Assembly: GCF_037126435.1 (NCBI RefSeq)
Contig: NZ_CP147020.1
Span: 829,001 to 893,000 of the forward strand
Direction of reading: 5' to 3'
DNA: 64,000 bases
From: Bernardetia sp. ABR2-2B
GTDB taxonomy: Bacteria; Bacteroidota; Bacteroidia; Cytophagales; Bernardetiaceae
In this document: one piece after another, positions 26,098-34,131 of the stretch
Layout: each line of letters opens with the position of its first letter
Position numbering within the stretch: position 1 is the first letter of the stretch
Position numbers and translations under genes: made by a program
The notes under the pieces: generated by a model
Database searches by the model: none
What the model saw: only the letters and a program-made list of their open reading frames with translations
Told to the model about the DNA's origin: nothing

Positions 26098-28770
26098 ATG
26101 CAAAAAAATATTTCTTCTACCTATTCTTCGCAAATTATTGAATCTATTATTTCTTCTTTTTCGCCTTATCAAAAGCGTTTTTTTCAAGATATTCTAACGC
26201 TTCATTATGGAGATACAGAAATAACAAATAACTCTACAAACAGCACATTAAGTAACTACAAAAAAACTAACTTTGGTAGAGAAAAATGGGTTTATTTTAC
26301 TTCTTATATTTCGCCTTATTCAATGCGAGATGTTTTATTATATTCAAAAATCAAGGGCTTTGATACTATTACATTGAGAATAATTGCGATGATAGCCTAT
26401 TTTCAGAAGAATGAAGAAGGGCAAAAAGATTTTTTTATAGAAATAATAAATACTATTCAAGATTCAGTTTTTTTCTTTGAATTTTATGTAGAATCTTTTG
26501 AAAAGCCATTTCCAAATTCTCTCAAAAAAGCAATTCGATTCACTTTAGAAAATAATACAAAAAAAGACTTTGATACTTTTTTTAAAGACTTTCCCCATAA
26601 GAAAATACTTTTAGCTGATTGCCTTAATATTTGTCGCCCAAGATTAAATAATGAAATTGATACAGCGTTTTTAAAAGAAAATTTTAAGGCAAAAATCCCT
26701 ATAAAAAAGTGGAAACAAGAGATTACACAGGCTCACTTAAAAAAAGGTTCATATCAAGAAAAGCGCAATAGGCAAAGTCAGCTTTGGAAAGATTTCATCG
26801 AAACAGACAGACTTTCTAGCCAAGAAATGCTAGAAGAATTGCCTTTGATTTTCAAAAACTCACCAAAAACTGTCAAACTTGCCTTAGAAAAATTAAAACA
26901 TAAATTAAGTAAAAGTATAGAATTGGCTAATAAACTTTCGCCTTTTCAGATTCTTGAAAGCTATAATCAAATCCATAAAGCATACGTAAAGCGAGTTCAT
27001 AGAATTTTGCATACACAAGAGTTTGTAGAAAGTATTGTTGCAGAGCAAGAAGAAGAACTACACCGTTTGCAGGTAGCTTCAAAACGTATTTTCAAGAAAT
27101 GGGAAGGTGAACTCTTTTTTGGTGGTTATCATCGTCTGATGCTTATTTTTCACGAATTAGACGAACAACAACGTCTTTTTTTTACGCAAATAAATAAGCC
27201 TAATCTACAACAAGCTCCGAAGCAGATGGCGCAGATTATGCAAAGAAGCGTACAAATTGAGAATCTACTTTCTACTTTTGAGGAAAATTATTTGAGCGAA
27301 CTTCCTCCTTCTTTGGTTCAGCAAGAGGGTTGGAGAAAAATAGAACGTCAGGCACTTAAAAATCTACGCCGTAAAGTTGGCTTTTTTGGAGAGTTGGCAG
27401 ATGTTTTTTACTCTGAAAAAATAGAACAAATCAAGCGTCTTTATTTTTATTCGCCAGAAGAAATACAAGATGTTCTGAAAGATATTGCTATTCATTTAGA
27501 AGAACTAGAAGATACAATTTTACACAGGATTAGGGGCAGAATTGCAGCTTTCAAAGATATTCAAGAGCTTTATTTAGAACAGGCACGCCCACCGATGCAA
27601 GCTGCCTTACAAGAAATGTTTGAGGTGGCAAAAGGCGTAAGTAAACATCTGACAGAGCAATTAGAAGAAACTCAAAAACAGCAAAAAGAGCATTTAGAAA
27701 GTAATTCAGATTCAGATAATGATAATTCTTCTAATCTGTTAGGAGAAGTTATTGAAAAGAATTTGAGTAAAAAACAAAAGCAAAAAGTAAAAAAAGGAGT
27801 TAGTTTAGAAGATTTTCAATCTATCTATGAAGATAAAGTTCGTCAAACGTATTGGGACAAAACAAAGGAAAATCAGAAGGAAGAATTATCAGTTTTGAGA
27901 AATGAGCTAAGAAATCAGTTAGAAGATGCCCGAAAAACTATTCAGAATATTATTCAAGTAACTAAAGAAGATATTGAAAATACGCTTTCGAAAGCACGAA
28001 AACAATTAGCTTCTATTTATCAACAAACAGCACAAGAAGAGCGAGAAATGATTCCTTTTTTCAGAGAAATTAGAGGGAAAGTAGAACGTATTTTTGAACG
28101 TAAACCTTTTGAAGAAGATTTTTTGACGCTATATCCAGATCTTACAAAAGCAAATGATATTCAGAAAGGATTATTAAAAGAAATTTTACCTCATACTATT
28201 CAGAATATTTCAACACTCAATAGCAAAAAAGATAATAAACGATTTTCCAAAACACTTATAATTTTAGATGAAGCTCTCACAACAGAAGCACAATCATTAG
28301 AAAAAGCAAGTTGGTTGAGTGCCTTTATTTTTCAAGGTTCTAAAAAGAATCTAACTACTTCACAAGACTTAATTAACCTAAAAATATTGAGTGAAGATGC
28401 TTTAAATACATATTATACACAAAACCAAAAAGATACAGCAGCATTTCAACACCGTTTGCAAGATGCTATGATGAATTATGCTACTTCTGAAAAGGGCAAT
28501 TTATCGGTGGCTCTTCGTCGTCTTATTCAGGAAAAAGAATCATATTCAAGAATTATTGTCTTGAGTAAATGGACAGAAAACCAACCTCCTTTTCCCTTCA
28601 AATTATTGAAAGAATATCGCCAAAAACATCGCATTTCGCCTTGTGTATTTTTAATAAACCTTCAACCTAACCTTTCGCCACAGCTTCGAATGCGTAGAAA
28701 TGGTGTTTTTGCTGTGCAAGGAGTTTATGAAAACTTGGTAGATTGGATTTTAGAAATGGAATGTTTGTAG
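26098..28770 (+). CDS. Ro60/TROVE-like protein with coiled-coil insertion and degenerate vWA-like C-terminus
   Basis: An 890-residue cytoplasmic protein. ATG 26098 is preferred to TTG 26092. Residues about 60-295 follow the TROVE (Ro60/Rsr) order: a helical repeat segment (RDVLLYSKIKGFDTITLRII), an LKKAIRFTLENN helix, the segment KILLADCLNICRPR, then KKWKQEITQAHLKKGS with an LWKDFIE element, and LSPFQILESYNQI before the domain end. Residues about 300-710 are long charged helices, probably coiled coil. The C-terminal part (about 715-890) resembles the vWA domain of Ro60: SYSRIIVLSKW, then LKEYRQKHRISPCVFLINLQ and NGVFAVQGVYENLVDWI. The MIDAS DxSxS motif is not evident (KTLIILDEALT stands there). 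Bacterial Ro60 binds Y RNAs and helps RNA decay. The match is by eye. Confidence 0.55.
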   Translation: MQKNISSTYSSQIIESIISSFSPYQKRFFQDILTLHYGDTEITNNSTNSTLSNYKKTNFGREKWVYFTSYISPYSMRDVLLYSKIKGFDTITLRIIAMIAYFQKNEEGQKDFFIEIINTIQDSVFFFEFYVESFEKPFPNSLKKAIRFTLENNTKKDFDTFFKDFPHKKILLADCLNICRPRLNNEIDTAFLKENFKAKIPIKKWKQEITQAHLKKGSYQEKRNRQSQLWKDFIETDRLSSQEMLEELPLIFKNSPKTVKLALEKLKHKLSKSIELANKLSPFQILESYNQIHKAYVKRVHRILHTQEFVESIVAEQEEELHRLQVASKRIFKKWEGELFFGGYHRLMLIFHELDEQQRLFFTQINKPNLQQAPKQMAQIMQRSVQIENLLSTFEENYLSELPPSLVQQEGWRKIERQALKNLRRKVGFFGELADVFYSEKIEQIKRLYFYSPEEIQDVLKDIAIHLEELEDTILHRIRGRIAAFKDIQELYLEQARPPMQAALQEMFEVAKGVSKHLTEQLEETQKQQKEHLESNSDSDNDNSSNLLGEVIEKNLSKKQKQKVKKGVSLEDFQSIYEDKVRQTYWDKTKENQKEELSVLRNELRNQLEDARKTIQNIIQVTKEDIENTLSKARKQLASIYQQTAQEEREMIPFFREIRGKVERIFERKPFEEDFLTLYPDLTKANDIQKGLLKEILPHTIQNISTLNSKKDNKRFSKTLIILDEALTTEAQSLEKASWLSAFIFQGSKKNLTTSQDLINLKILSEDALNTYYTQNQKDTAAFQHRLQDAMMNYATSEKGNLSVALRRLIQEKESYSRIIVLSKWTENQPPFPFKLLKEYRQKHRISPCVFLINLQPNLSPQLRMRRNGVFAVQGVYENLVDWILEMECL

Positions 28771-28798
28771 AGTAAAATATCTATAAAATAAGATAGCA

Positions 28799-28832
28799 TT
28801 TGTCAGTGTTTTAGCATAGCGACACCAACAAA
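28799..28832. repeat. Palindrome related to the TCCCCA-core family
   Basis: The arms TTTGTCAGTGT and ACACCAACAAA are inverted with 2 mismatches over 11. The reverse strand begins TTTGTTGGTGTC, matching the left arm of the copies at 39503 and 39636. The loop is longer (12 nt) than in those copies. Confidence 0.45.
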
Positions 28833-28849
28833 CATATTTCATAAAAAAA

Positions 28850-28895
28850 GACTTTCAAATAAGATAAATCGTAAAATTTATTTTATTTGAAAGTC
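28850..28895 (-). terminator. Terminator of rpmH
   Basis: A 17-bp stem (GACTTTCAAATAAGATA against TATTTTATTTGAAAGTC, one mismatch) with a 12-nt loop. On the reverse strand it is followed by a T-run. Confidence 0.8.
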
Positions 28896-28954
28896 CTAAT
28901 TTATAGTTACTTTGGTTTTTCAAAGTAGCAGAAACAATAGAGTCGAAGTAATTC

Positions 28955-29110
28955 TTATTTGTGTGTACGTTCGTCAGAAACAGTAAGTTTATGGCGACCT
29001 TTTGCACGTCTAGCACGAATTACATTACGTCCTCCTACAGTTTCTGTACGTGAACGAAAACCGTGTTTGTTTTTACGCTTACGCTGTGAAGGTTGAAAAG
29101 TACGTTTCAT
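28955..29110 (-). CDS. rpmH: 50S ribosomal protein L34
   Basis: A 51-codon reverse frame from the ATG at 29110 to TAA at 28955. The protein begins [18 protein letters not shown], followed by [33 protein letters not shown], which is the complete L34 signature with the expected high Arg/Lys content and length (44-53 residues). It forms part of the 50S subunit near the 23S rRNA. It has its own promoter (29273-29303) and terminator. The usual partner rnpA is not next to it; the downstream neighbour is a convergent gene. Confidence 0.97.
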   Translation of the reverse strand: MKRTFQPSQRKRKNKHGFRSRTETVGGRNVIRARRAKGRHKLTVSDERTHK

Positions 29111-29272
29111 AATGGTATAGAGTTAAATAGTTTAAGAATATTAGAAATTAGAATCAGAATTTAAAATCAGTAGAGCTAATTATAAATTTTGACAAATTTC
29201 AAAAATTATATTTTTATGCTATGAGCATTTAATTCTTAAATCGCTTTACAAATATTTTAAAATAATGAAGGG

Positions 29273-29303
29273 CAAAATTACAAAAAGACTAGCGTATCTA
29301 CAA
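29273..29303 (-). promoter_or_regulatory. Bacteroidota-type promoter of rpmH
   Basis: Reverse strand: TTG (29303-29301), a 20-nt spacer and TAATTTTG (29280-29273). Predicted leader of about 155 nt, long for so small a gene. Confidence 0.5.
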
Positions 29304-29337
29304 GAAATATTCAAAATTATAATCAATTAAATTGGTT

Positions 29338-29979
29338 TTATCTCTTTACGAGCATTTTATTTACTTCTGTACGCTGTGCCGAACGAAAATGAACAAAATA
29401 TTCTCCATTCTGCCAACCATTTATATCGATAATCAGAGGCGACTTATCAGCTTCTACCGAAAAATACAACACACCATCAGCATCATAAATCTGAACAGTT
29501 GCGTGCATGTCCGTACTTGGCAAATGAATTTTGATATATGAAGTTTCTACTGTTGAAGGCACAAACTGATTAGAAGCAAGTGTAAGAATGACATCCACAG
29601 GCATAATATCTGAATAAGTAGTCTTGCCAGTTGTATTTAATATTTTTAAACGATAATGCAGACGAGAAGCAAATGCCTTTTTATCTACAAAAGAATAATA
29701 TTCTATGTCATTGCTTTGAATCGTTTCGATAGTCGTAAAGTTGCGTCCATCAATACTTCTTTCTACCTCAAAATAAGAAACTGGAACAGTCTCGGCAGCC
29801 GATTTGAGTTGCCAACGTAAAATAACTGTCTGTGGAGAAGTAGCCTGTGCCTGAATGCTCACTTCTTGTGCATAACAACTGTCAGCGTGTGTATGAAAGG
29901 CACAAAAAAGCAAAACCAAGAAACAACCTATACTGTGTATAAGAGGATTAAAAGAAGAATATATAGTTTTTGTTCGCAT
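29338..29979 (-). CDS. T9SS-type cargo protein with fibronectin-III-like domain
   Basis: The frame extends upstream to 30063, but the ATG at 29979 is chosen because it starts a proper signal peptide (RTKTIYSSFN, IHSIGCFLVLLFCAFHTHA). That gives 213 residues. A FnIII-like domain follows (about 45-130: ILRWQLKSAAETVPVSYFEV, FTTIETI, YSFVDKKAFASRLHYRLKIL). The C-terminal 70 residues have the form of a type A T9SS sorting domain (VQIYDADGVLYF, IDINGWQNGEYFVHFRS, VNKMLVKR). It is predicted to be secreted across the outer membrane and perhaps attached to the surface. It is short for such a protein. Function unknown. Confidence 0.75.
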   Translation of the reverse strand: MRTKTIYSSFNPLIHSIGCFLVLLFCAFHTHADSCYAQEVSIQAQATSPQTVILRWQLKSAAETVPVSYFEVERSIDGRNFTTIETIQSNDIEYYSFVDKKAFASRLHYRLKILNTTGKTTYSDIMPVDVILTLASNQFVPSTVETSYIKIHLPSTDMHATVQIYDADGVLYFSVEADKSPLIIDINGWQNGEYFVHFRSAQRTEVNKMLVKR

Positions 29980-30200
29980 AGCCGTTTGATAGAATTGAGA
30001 AACTAATTGATGTATCAAATTCAGAATAGCTTCTAAGATAAATAGTGTTGAGCAAGATAGCATTTTTTGAAGAATTAGAAGTTCTTCTTTCTATACTAGA
30101 ATAGTCAGAATTTATACCAATAACCCTATAAATCAGATTATAGTATAGTAAAATATCTATTTTTCGATAAAACTATCTTACTCAGCTACAAAGCAATCTT

Positions 30201-31322
30201 TTATTTCTGTAAAAAAGGAAACTTTTTAACCTCTGCTCTCATTCGTTTTCCTTCTCTTACTTCTACAAAAATTTCACTTCCTGCTTTTATAAAATCCTTT
30301 TTGACATATGCCATTCCGATAGATTTGCCAAGTGATGGCGATTTCGTTCCAGAAGTAACTTCTCCAATTTGGTTTCCTTCTGTCGGCGCATCAAAGACTT
30401 TATGAAACTGACGAGCAATGCCTTTATCCAAGACTTCAAAACCAATCAATTTTTTAGTGATTCCTTCTTTCTTTTGACGCTCTAAGGCTTCACTATTGAT
30501 GAATTTTTTATTGAATTTGGTTATCCAACCCAGTCCAGCCTCTAAAGGCGAAGTAGTGTCATTTATATCATTTCCATACAAACAAAAACCCATTTCTAAG
30601 CGAAGTGTATCTCGTGCAGCCAGTCCAACAGGAATAATTCCGTGCTGCTTTCCACTTTCCAAAATTGCTTCCCAAACGGCAACAGCATTTTCATTATTTA
30701 CATAAATCTCAAAACCTCCTGCACCTGTATAACCTGTATTCGAAATAATCACATTAGGAACACCTGCAAACTTATCTTTTACAAAATGATAATAAGGTAT
30801 TTCTTTTAAATCTGTTTTTGTAAGAGATTGCAACGCATCAATAGCTACTGCACCCTGAACAGCAAAAAGACTAATGTCATCTGAAATATTTGTCATTTCT
30901 ACATTTTCTGGTTTGTGTTGCATCATCCAGTTCCAATCTTTTTCAATATTAGACGCATTGACTACCAAAAAATAATCGTTTTCTGCCATTTTATAGACCA
31001 ATAAATCATCTACAATTCCTCCTTTATCATTTGGAAGACAAGAATATTGAACACGCCCATCATAAAGCGTTGCTACATCATTTGATGTTACATATTGTAA
31101 AAAATCTTCAGCACCTTCGCCTTTTACAGAAAATTCGCCCATATGAGAGACATCAAACATTCCAACTTTTTCACGAACAGCGTGGTGTTCAGCAGTTTGA
31201 GAAGCATACCAAACAGGCATTTGATAACCAGCAAAAGGAATCAGTTTTGCACCCAAAGCTGTATGTACATCGTGCAGAGCAACACGTTTTAAGTCAGTTG
31301 AAGTAGAGGAATCTTGAGCCAT
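30201..31322 (-). CDS. gcvT: Aminomethyltransferase, glycine cleavage system T protein
   Basis: A 373-residue enzyme that transfers the aminomethyl carbon from the H protein to tetrahydrofolate, releasing ammonia. Characteristic segments: KLIPFAGYQMPVWYASQTAE, HHAVREKVGMFDVSHMGEF, a folate-binding core (FFLVVNASN, GYTGAGGFEIYV), LAARDTLRLEMGFCLYGNDI and GEVTSGTKSPSLGKSIGMAY. The length is normal. gcvH and gcvP are not in the window. A TAnnTTTG element on the reverse strand (TACTTTTG, 31379-31372) lies 50 nt upstream of the start but has no clear TTG partner. Confidence 0.95.
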   Translation of the reverse strand: MAQDSSTSTDLKRVALHDVHTALGAKLIPFAGYQMPVWYASQTAEHHAVREKVGMFDVSHMGEFSVKGEGAEDFLQYVTSNDVATLYDGRVQYSCLPNDKGGIVDDLLVYKMAENDYFLVVNASNIEKDWNWMMQHKPENVEMTNISDDISLFAVQGAVAIDALQSLTKTDLKEIPYYHFVKDKFAGVPNVIISNTGYTGAGGFEIYVNNENAVAVWEAILESGKQHGIIPVGLAARDTLRLEMGFCLYGNDINDTTSPLEAGLGWITKFNKKFINSEALERQKKEGITKKLIGFEVLDKGIARQFHKVFDAPTEGNQIGEVTSGTKSPSLGKSIGMAYVKKDFIKAGSEIFVEVREGKRMRAEVKKFPFLQK

Positions 31323-31537
31323 TTTTATTAGTGTGTTTATTGGGTTAAAATCAAAATCTTTTTTTATGGTACAAAAGTAGGGATTTTTTTGAAACGAATT
31401 GTTTTGAAGGGCTTAAATTATCACAAGTTATTTATAGAAAAATGTTGTATTATAAACTCTCAAATTAGGTAATCTTTGCTTTTATTCGTTTTTTTGCATT
31501 CCATTTAGACCAAAAGCAATTCAAAAAAAGCAAAACT

Positions 31538-32356
31538 ATGCAAACTCCAAACGACGATAATAATAGAAATTATAAAGAAAAAAGAGACTATAATAATTCA
31601 CGTAATAATAGAAATCGTAGGCAAACTACCTCTAATTTTATTTTTGGTTGGCATCCTGTTTTGGAAGCACTTAGAAGTGATAAGACAATTGATAAAATAT
31701 TAGTAGAAAAAGACTTCAAAAGTGAAGAAATGACAGAACTTATGCAGCTTGTAAAAAAGCAAAGCATTTATGTTCAGCGAGTTCCTACTGAAAAATTGAA
31801 TCGTATTACACGTAAAGCGCATCAAGGCGTTGTTGCTTTTGTTTCAGAAATTGATTTTGTTCCCTTAGAAAACATTGTTGCAGGAGCTTTTGAAGCAGGG
31901 AAAAATCCATTGATTTTGGTTTTGGATAGAATAACTGATGTTAGAAATTTTGGAGCAATTGTTCGTTCAGCAGAATGTACGGGTGTTGATGGAATTGTTG
32001 TTCCGACACGACTAACAGCGCAAATGGGTGCAGATGCAGTCAAAACTTCGGCAGGCGCACTAATGCACATGCCAATTTGTAGATATAGAAGTTTGGTAGG
32101 AGCAGTTAATTTTTTGAAAGAATCTGGATTGAAAGTAGTAGCATGTACTGAAAAAACAGACAAACAGATTTATGATTTAGAACTAGATATGCCTTTAGCT
32201 ATTGTGATGGGGTCAGAAGAAGTAGGAATTTCGGAAGAAGTGCTAGAGGTAGTTGATGAAAGAGCTAGTCTTCCGATGGTTGGAAAAGTAGGTTCGCTTA
32301 ATGTTTCTGTTGCAACAGGAGTTGCGCTTTATGAAGTTGTGCGACAAAGAGGTTAA
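31538..32356 (+). CDS. rlmB: 23S rRNA (guanosine-2'-O)-methyltransferase RlmB-like, SPOUT family
   Basis: A 272-residue TrmH/SpoU-type methyltransferase. A low-complexity Asn/Arg-rich tail (about 1-30) precedes the L30e-like substrate-binding domain (FGWHPVLEAL to RKAHQGVVAF). The SPOUT knot motifs follow: DVRNFGAIVRSAECTGVDG, IVMGSEEVGI and PMVGKVGSLNVSVATGVALY. The usual role is 2'-O-methylation of G2251 in 23S rRNA, using SAM. The basic tail is probably an RNA-binding addition. The gene ends 3 nt before a GATTACG heptamer array. Confidence 0.88.
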   Translation: MQTPNDDNNRNYKEKRDYNNSRNNRNRRQTTSNFIFGWHPVLEALRSDKTIDKILVEKDFKSEEMTELMQLVKKQSIYVQRVPTEKLNRITRKAHQGVVAFVSEIDFVPLENIVAGAFEAGKNPLILVLDRITDVRNFGAIVRSAECTGVDGIVVPTRLTAQMGADAVKTSAGALMHMPICRYRSLVGAVNFLKESGLKVVACTEKTDKQIYDLELDMPLAIVMGSEEVGISEEVLEVVDERASLPMVGKVGSLNVSVATGVALYEVVRQRG

Positions 32357-32359
32357 ATC

Positions 32360-32387
32360 GATTACGGATTACGGATTACGGATTACG
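32360..32387. repeat. Perfect GATTACG heptamer array (4 units)
   Basis: Four exact GATTACG units in tandem, starting 3 nt after the rlmB stop codon. It is the most regular heptamer array in the window and the left boundary of the four-helix-bundle gene unit. Confidence 0.9.
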
Positions 32388-32422
32388 GAAAAAAATAATA
32401 TCAATGGGTAATAAAAACTATT

Positions 32423-32776
32423 ATGAAGGAAGATAATCTTATTCAGAAAAAAAGTTTTGATTTTGCAATACGAATAGTAAATGCTTACAAATTTTTAAAG
32501 AAAAATCAAGAATATGATTTGTCAAAACAAATGCTTCGTAGTGGAACTTCAGTAGGTGCAAATGTAGAAGAAGCAATAGGAGCATATTCAAAAATAGACT
32601 TTGGCTTCAAATTATCTATTGCCTATAAAGAAGCTAGAGAGACACTTTACTGGATAAAACTCTTGAAAGCAACAAACTATTTATCAGAAGAAATGAGTAA
32701 AAGCCTTATTAATGATGCAGAGTCAATTTGCAGGATAATAGGAAAAATACAAGTATCATTAAAGAAAAATCAATAA
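32423..32776 (+). CDS. Four-helix bundle protein (S23 / 23S rRNA intervening-sequence family)
   Basis: A 117-residue protein with the family's conserved pattern: FDFAIRIVNAYKFLKKN, then DLSKQMLRSGTSVGANVEEA, then the DFGFKLSIAYKEARETLYWI helix and the C-terminal helix (ESICRIIGKIQVSLKK). Relatives are encoded in spirochaete 23S rRNA intervening sequences and are common in Bacteroidota; their function is not settled, though the fold is a pentameric helical bundle. The gene is bracketed by inverted heptamer arrays (32360-32387 and 32791-32818), and the whole unit fills the gap between rlmB and the FAD oxidoreductase exactly, which suggests a mobile cassette. Confidence 0.9.
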   Translation: MKEDNLIQKKSFDFAIRIVNAYKFLKKNQEYDLSKQMLRSGTSVGANVEEAIGAYSKIDFGFKLSIAYKEARETLYWIKLLKATNYLSEEMSKSLINDAESICRIIGKIQVSLKKNQ

Positions 32777-32790
32777 TTTAATACAGTTCA

Positions 32791-32818
32791 TTCGTAATTT
32801 TTAATTCGTAATCCGTAA
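32791..32818. repeat. Heptamer array (TTCGTAA type), inverted relative to 32360
   Basis: TTCGTAA, TTTTTAA, TTCGTAA and TCCGTAA in a 7-nt period. The reverse complement begins CGATTACGGATTACG, 15 bases shared with the left array. It ends 7 nt before the next ATG. Confidence 0.8.
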
Positions 32819-32825
32819 TCGAAAT

Positions 32826-33992
32826 ATGTGGAGTTTTTGGGAAAATAAATCATTCAAAAAGTACGATTATATTATTGTCGGTGCTGGTATTACAGGACTT
32901 TCGACGGCTGCTAGTCTTATCGAAAAAAATCCAAAGGCTAAAATTGCTGTCTTGGAAAGAGGTTTTTTACCGACAGGCGCAAGTACGAAAAATGCAGGTT
33001 TTGCTTGTTTTGGTAGTCTTTCAGAAATTGCTTCTGACCTTGAGACAATGAATGAAACTGAACTACAAAATCTTGTAACAAATCGTTTGCAAGGACTTGA
33101 AAAGCTACGTAATCGTTTGGGAGATAAGAAAATAGGCTATAAAAACTATGGAGGATATGAGCTGATTTTAGACAAACAAATTCCCTATTTAGATAAATTA
33201 GATGAAGTAAATCATCTTTTACAACCTATTTTTGGAGGTCAAAATGTATTCAAAACAAAAGATGGTTTGATAGAAGGTTTTGGATTTAATGCTCGTTATG
33301 TTCGTCGAATTGTATATAATCGATTTGAAGGACAAATCCATACAGGAAAGATGATGAAATCTCTTCTAAAATATGTTCAAAAACGAGGAGTTACTGTTCT
33401 GACAGGCTGTGAAGTGATAAGTTTTGAAGATACAGAAGTAGAAGGAACAGAACAGAAAAATAATGTTTCTATAAAAATCAATAACCCTTTACAAGAAAAT
33501 AATGCTATCGAACTTCTTGCTTCAAAAGTAGCCATTTGCACGAATGCTTTTTCTAAAAAACTTATTCCAGACCTAGATTTACAAGCAGGACGAGGACAAG
33601 TTTTGGTTACCAAACCTCTCAATCATTTACGCTTTAAAGGTACTTTTCACTTAGATGAAGGTTTTTATTATTTCCGAAACTTTGGAAGAAGAATTATTTT
33701 AGGAGGGGGACGAAATATGGATTTTGAAGGAGAAACTACTACAAAACTAGAAACTACAGAACTGATTCTTGAAGACTTAAAATCAAAACTAAGTGAGATT
33801 ATTATTCCAAAACAAAAATTTGAAATAGAAACCTCTTGGGCAGGAATTATGGCTTTTACAGAAAGCTCAAAAACAAAAACCCCACTCCTCCAAAATTACT
33901 CTAAAAACATCGTTTTAGGAATCCGTTTGGGTGGAATGGGAGTTGCTTTGGGAAGCAAATTAGGCGAAGAAATTGCTGAAATTATGAAATAA
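32826..33992 (+). CDS. FAD-dependent oxidoreductase (DAO family)
   Basis: A 388-residue protein with an N-terminal Rossmann FAD-binding motif (YIIVGAGITGLSTAASL, about 16-32), followed by an acidic end of the second strand (IAVLERGFLPTGASTKNAGF), which is the DAO-family pattern. The C-terminal part carries LGGGRNMDFEGETT and TSWAGIMAFTESSKTKTPL with LGIRLGGMGVALGSKLGEE, the FAD-contacting end. Likely an amine or amino-acid oxidase/dehydrogenase of the glycine oxidase/DadA type; the substrate cannot be read. No signal peptide. It has no partner genes. It starts 7 nt after a heptamer array. Confidence 0.85.
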   Translation: MWSFWENKSFKKYDYIIVGAGITGLSTAASLIEKNPKAKIAVLERGFLPTGASTKNAGFACFGSLSEIASDLETMNETELQNLVTNRLQGLEKLRNRLGDKKIGYKNYGGYELILDKQIPYLDKLDEVNHLLQPIFGGQNVFKTKDGLIEGFGFNARYVRRIVYNRFEGQIHTGKMMKSLLKYVQKRGVTVLTGCEVISFEDTEVEGTEQKNNVSIKINNPLQENNAIELLASKVAICTNAFSKKLIPDLDLQAGRGQVLVTKPLNHLRFKGTFHLDEGFYYFRNFGRRIILGGGRNMDFEGETTTKLETTELILEDLKSKLSEIIIPKQKFEIETSWAGIMAFTESSKTKTPLLQNYSKNIVLGIRLGGMGVALGSKLGEEIAEIMK

Positions 33993-34131
33993 TTAGGACA
34001 TGGAAATTAGGAATTGGGAATTAGAAACAAATAGAAATTGAATTTCTGTATTTCCCAGTTCCCATATTCTATCTCCCATTTTTCATCCTCATTCGCTATT
34101 TCCTAATCTCCAATTCCCACTTCCTAATTCC
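33993..34131. repeat. Two opposed heptamer arrays forming a long imperfect dyad
   Basis: The left part has units AATTAGG, ACATGGA, AATTAGG, AATTGGG and AATTAGA. The right part has ATTTCCC, AGTTCCC, ATCTCCC, TTTCCTA, ATCTCCA, ATTCCCA, CTTCCTA and ATTCCTT. They are reverse complements in composition and lie between the convergent oxidoreductase and CAP-domain genes, running up to the stop codon of the latter. Confidence 0.7.

Noticed and set aside
31822-32163. 113-codon reverse ORF inside rlmB
   Set aside because: It lies fully within a strongly supported methyltransferase gene in the opposite frame and shows no domain or leader of its own.
32360-32387. GATTACG array as a CRISPR
   Set aside because: Units are 7 bp and contiguous with no spacers, and there are no cas genes.
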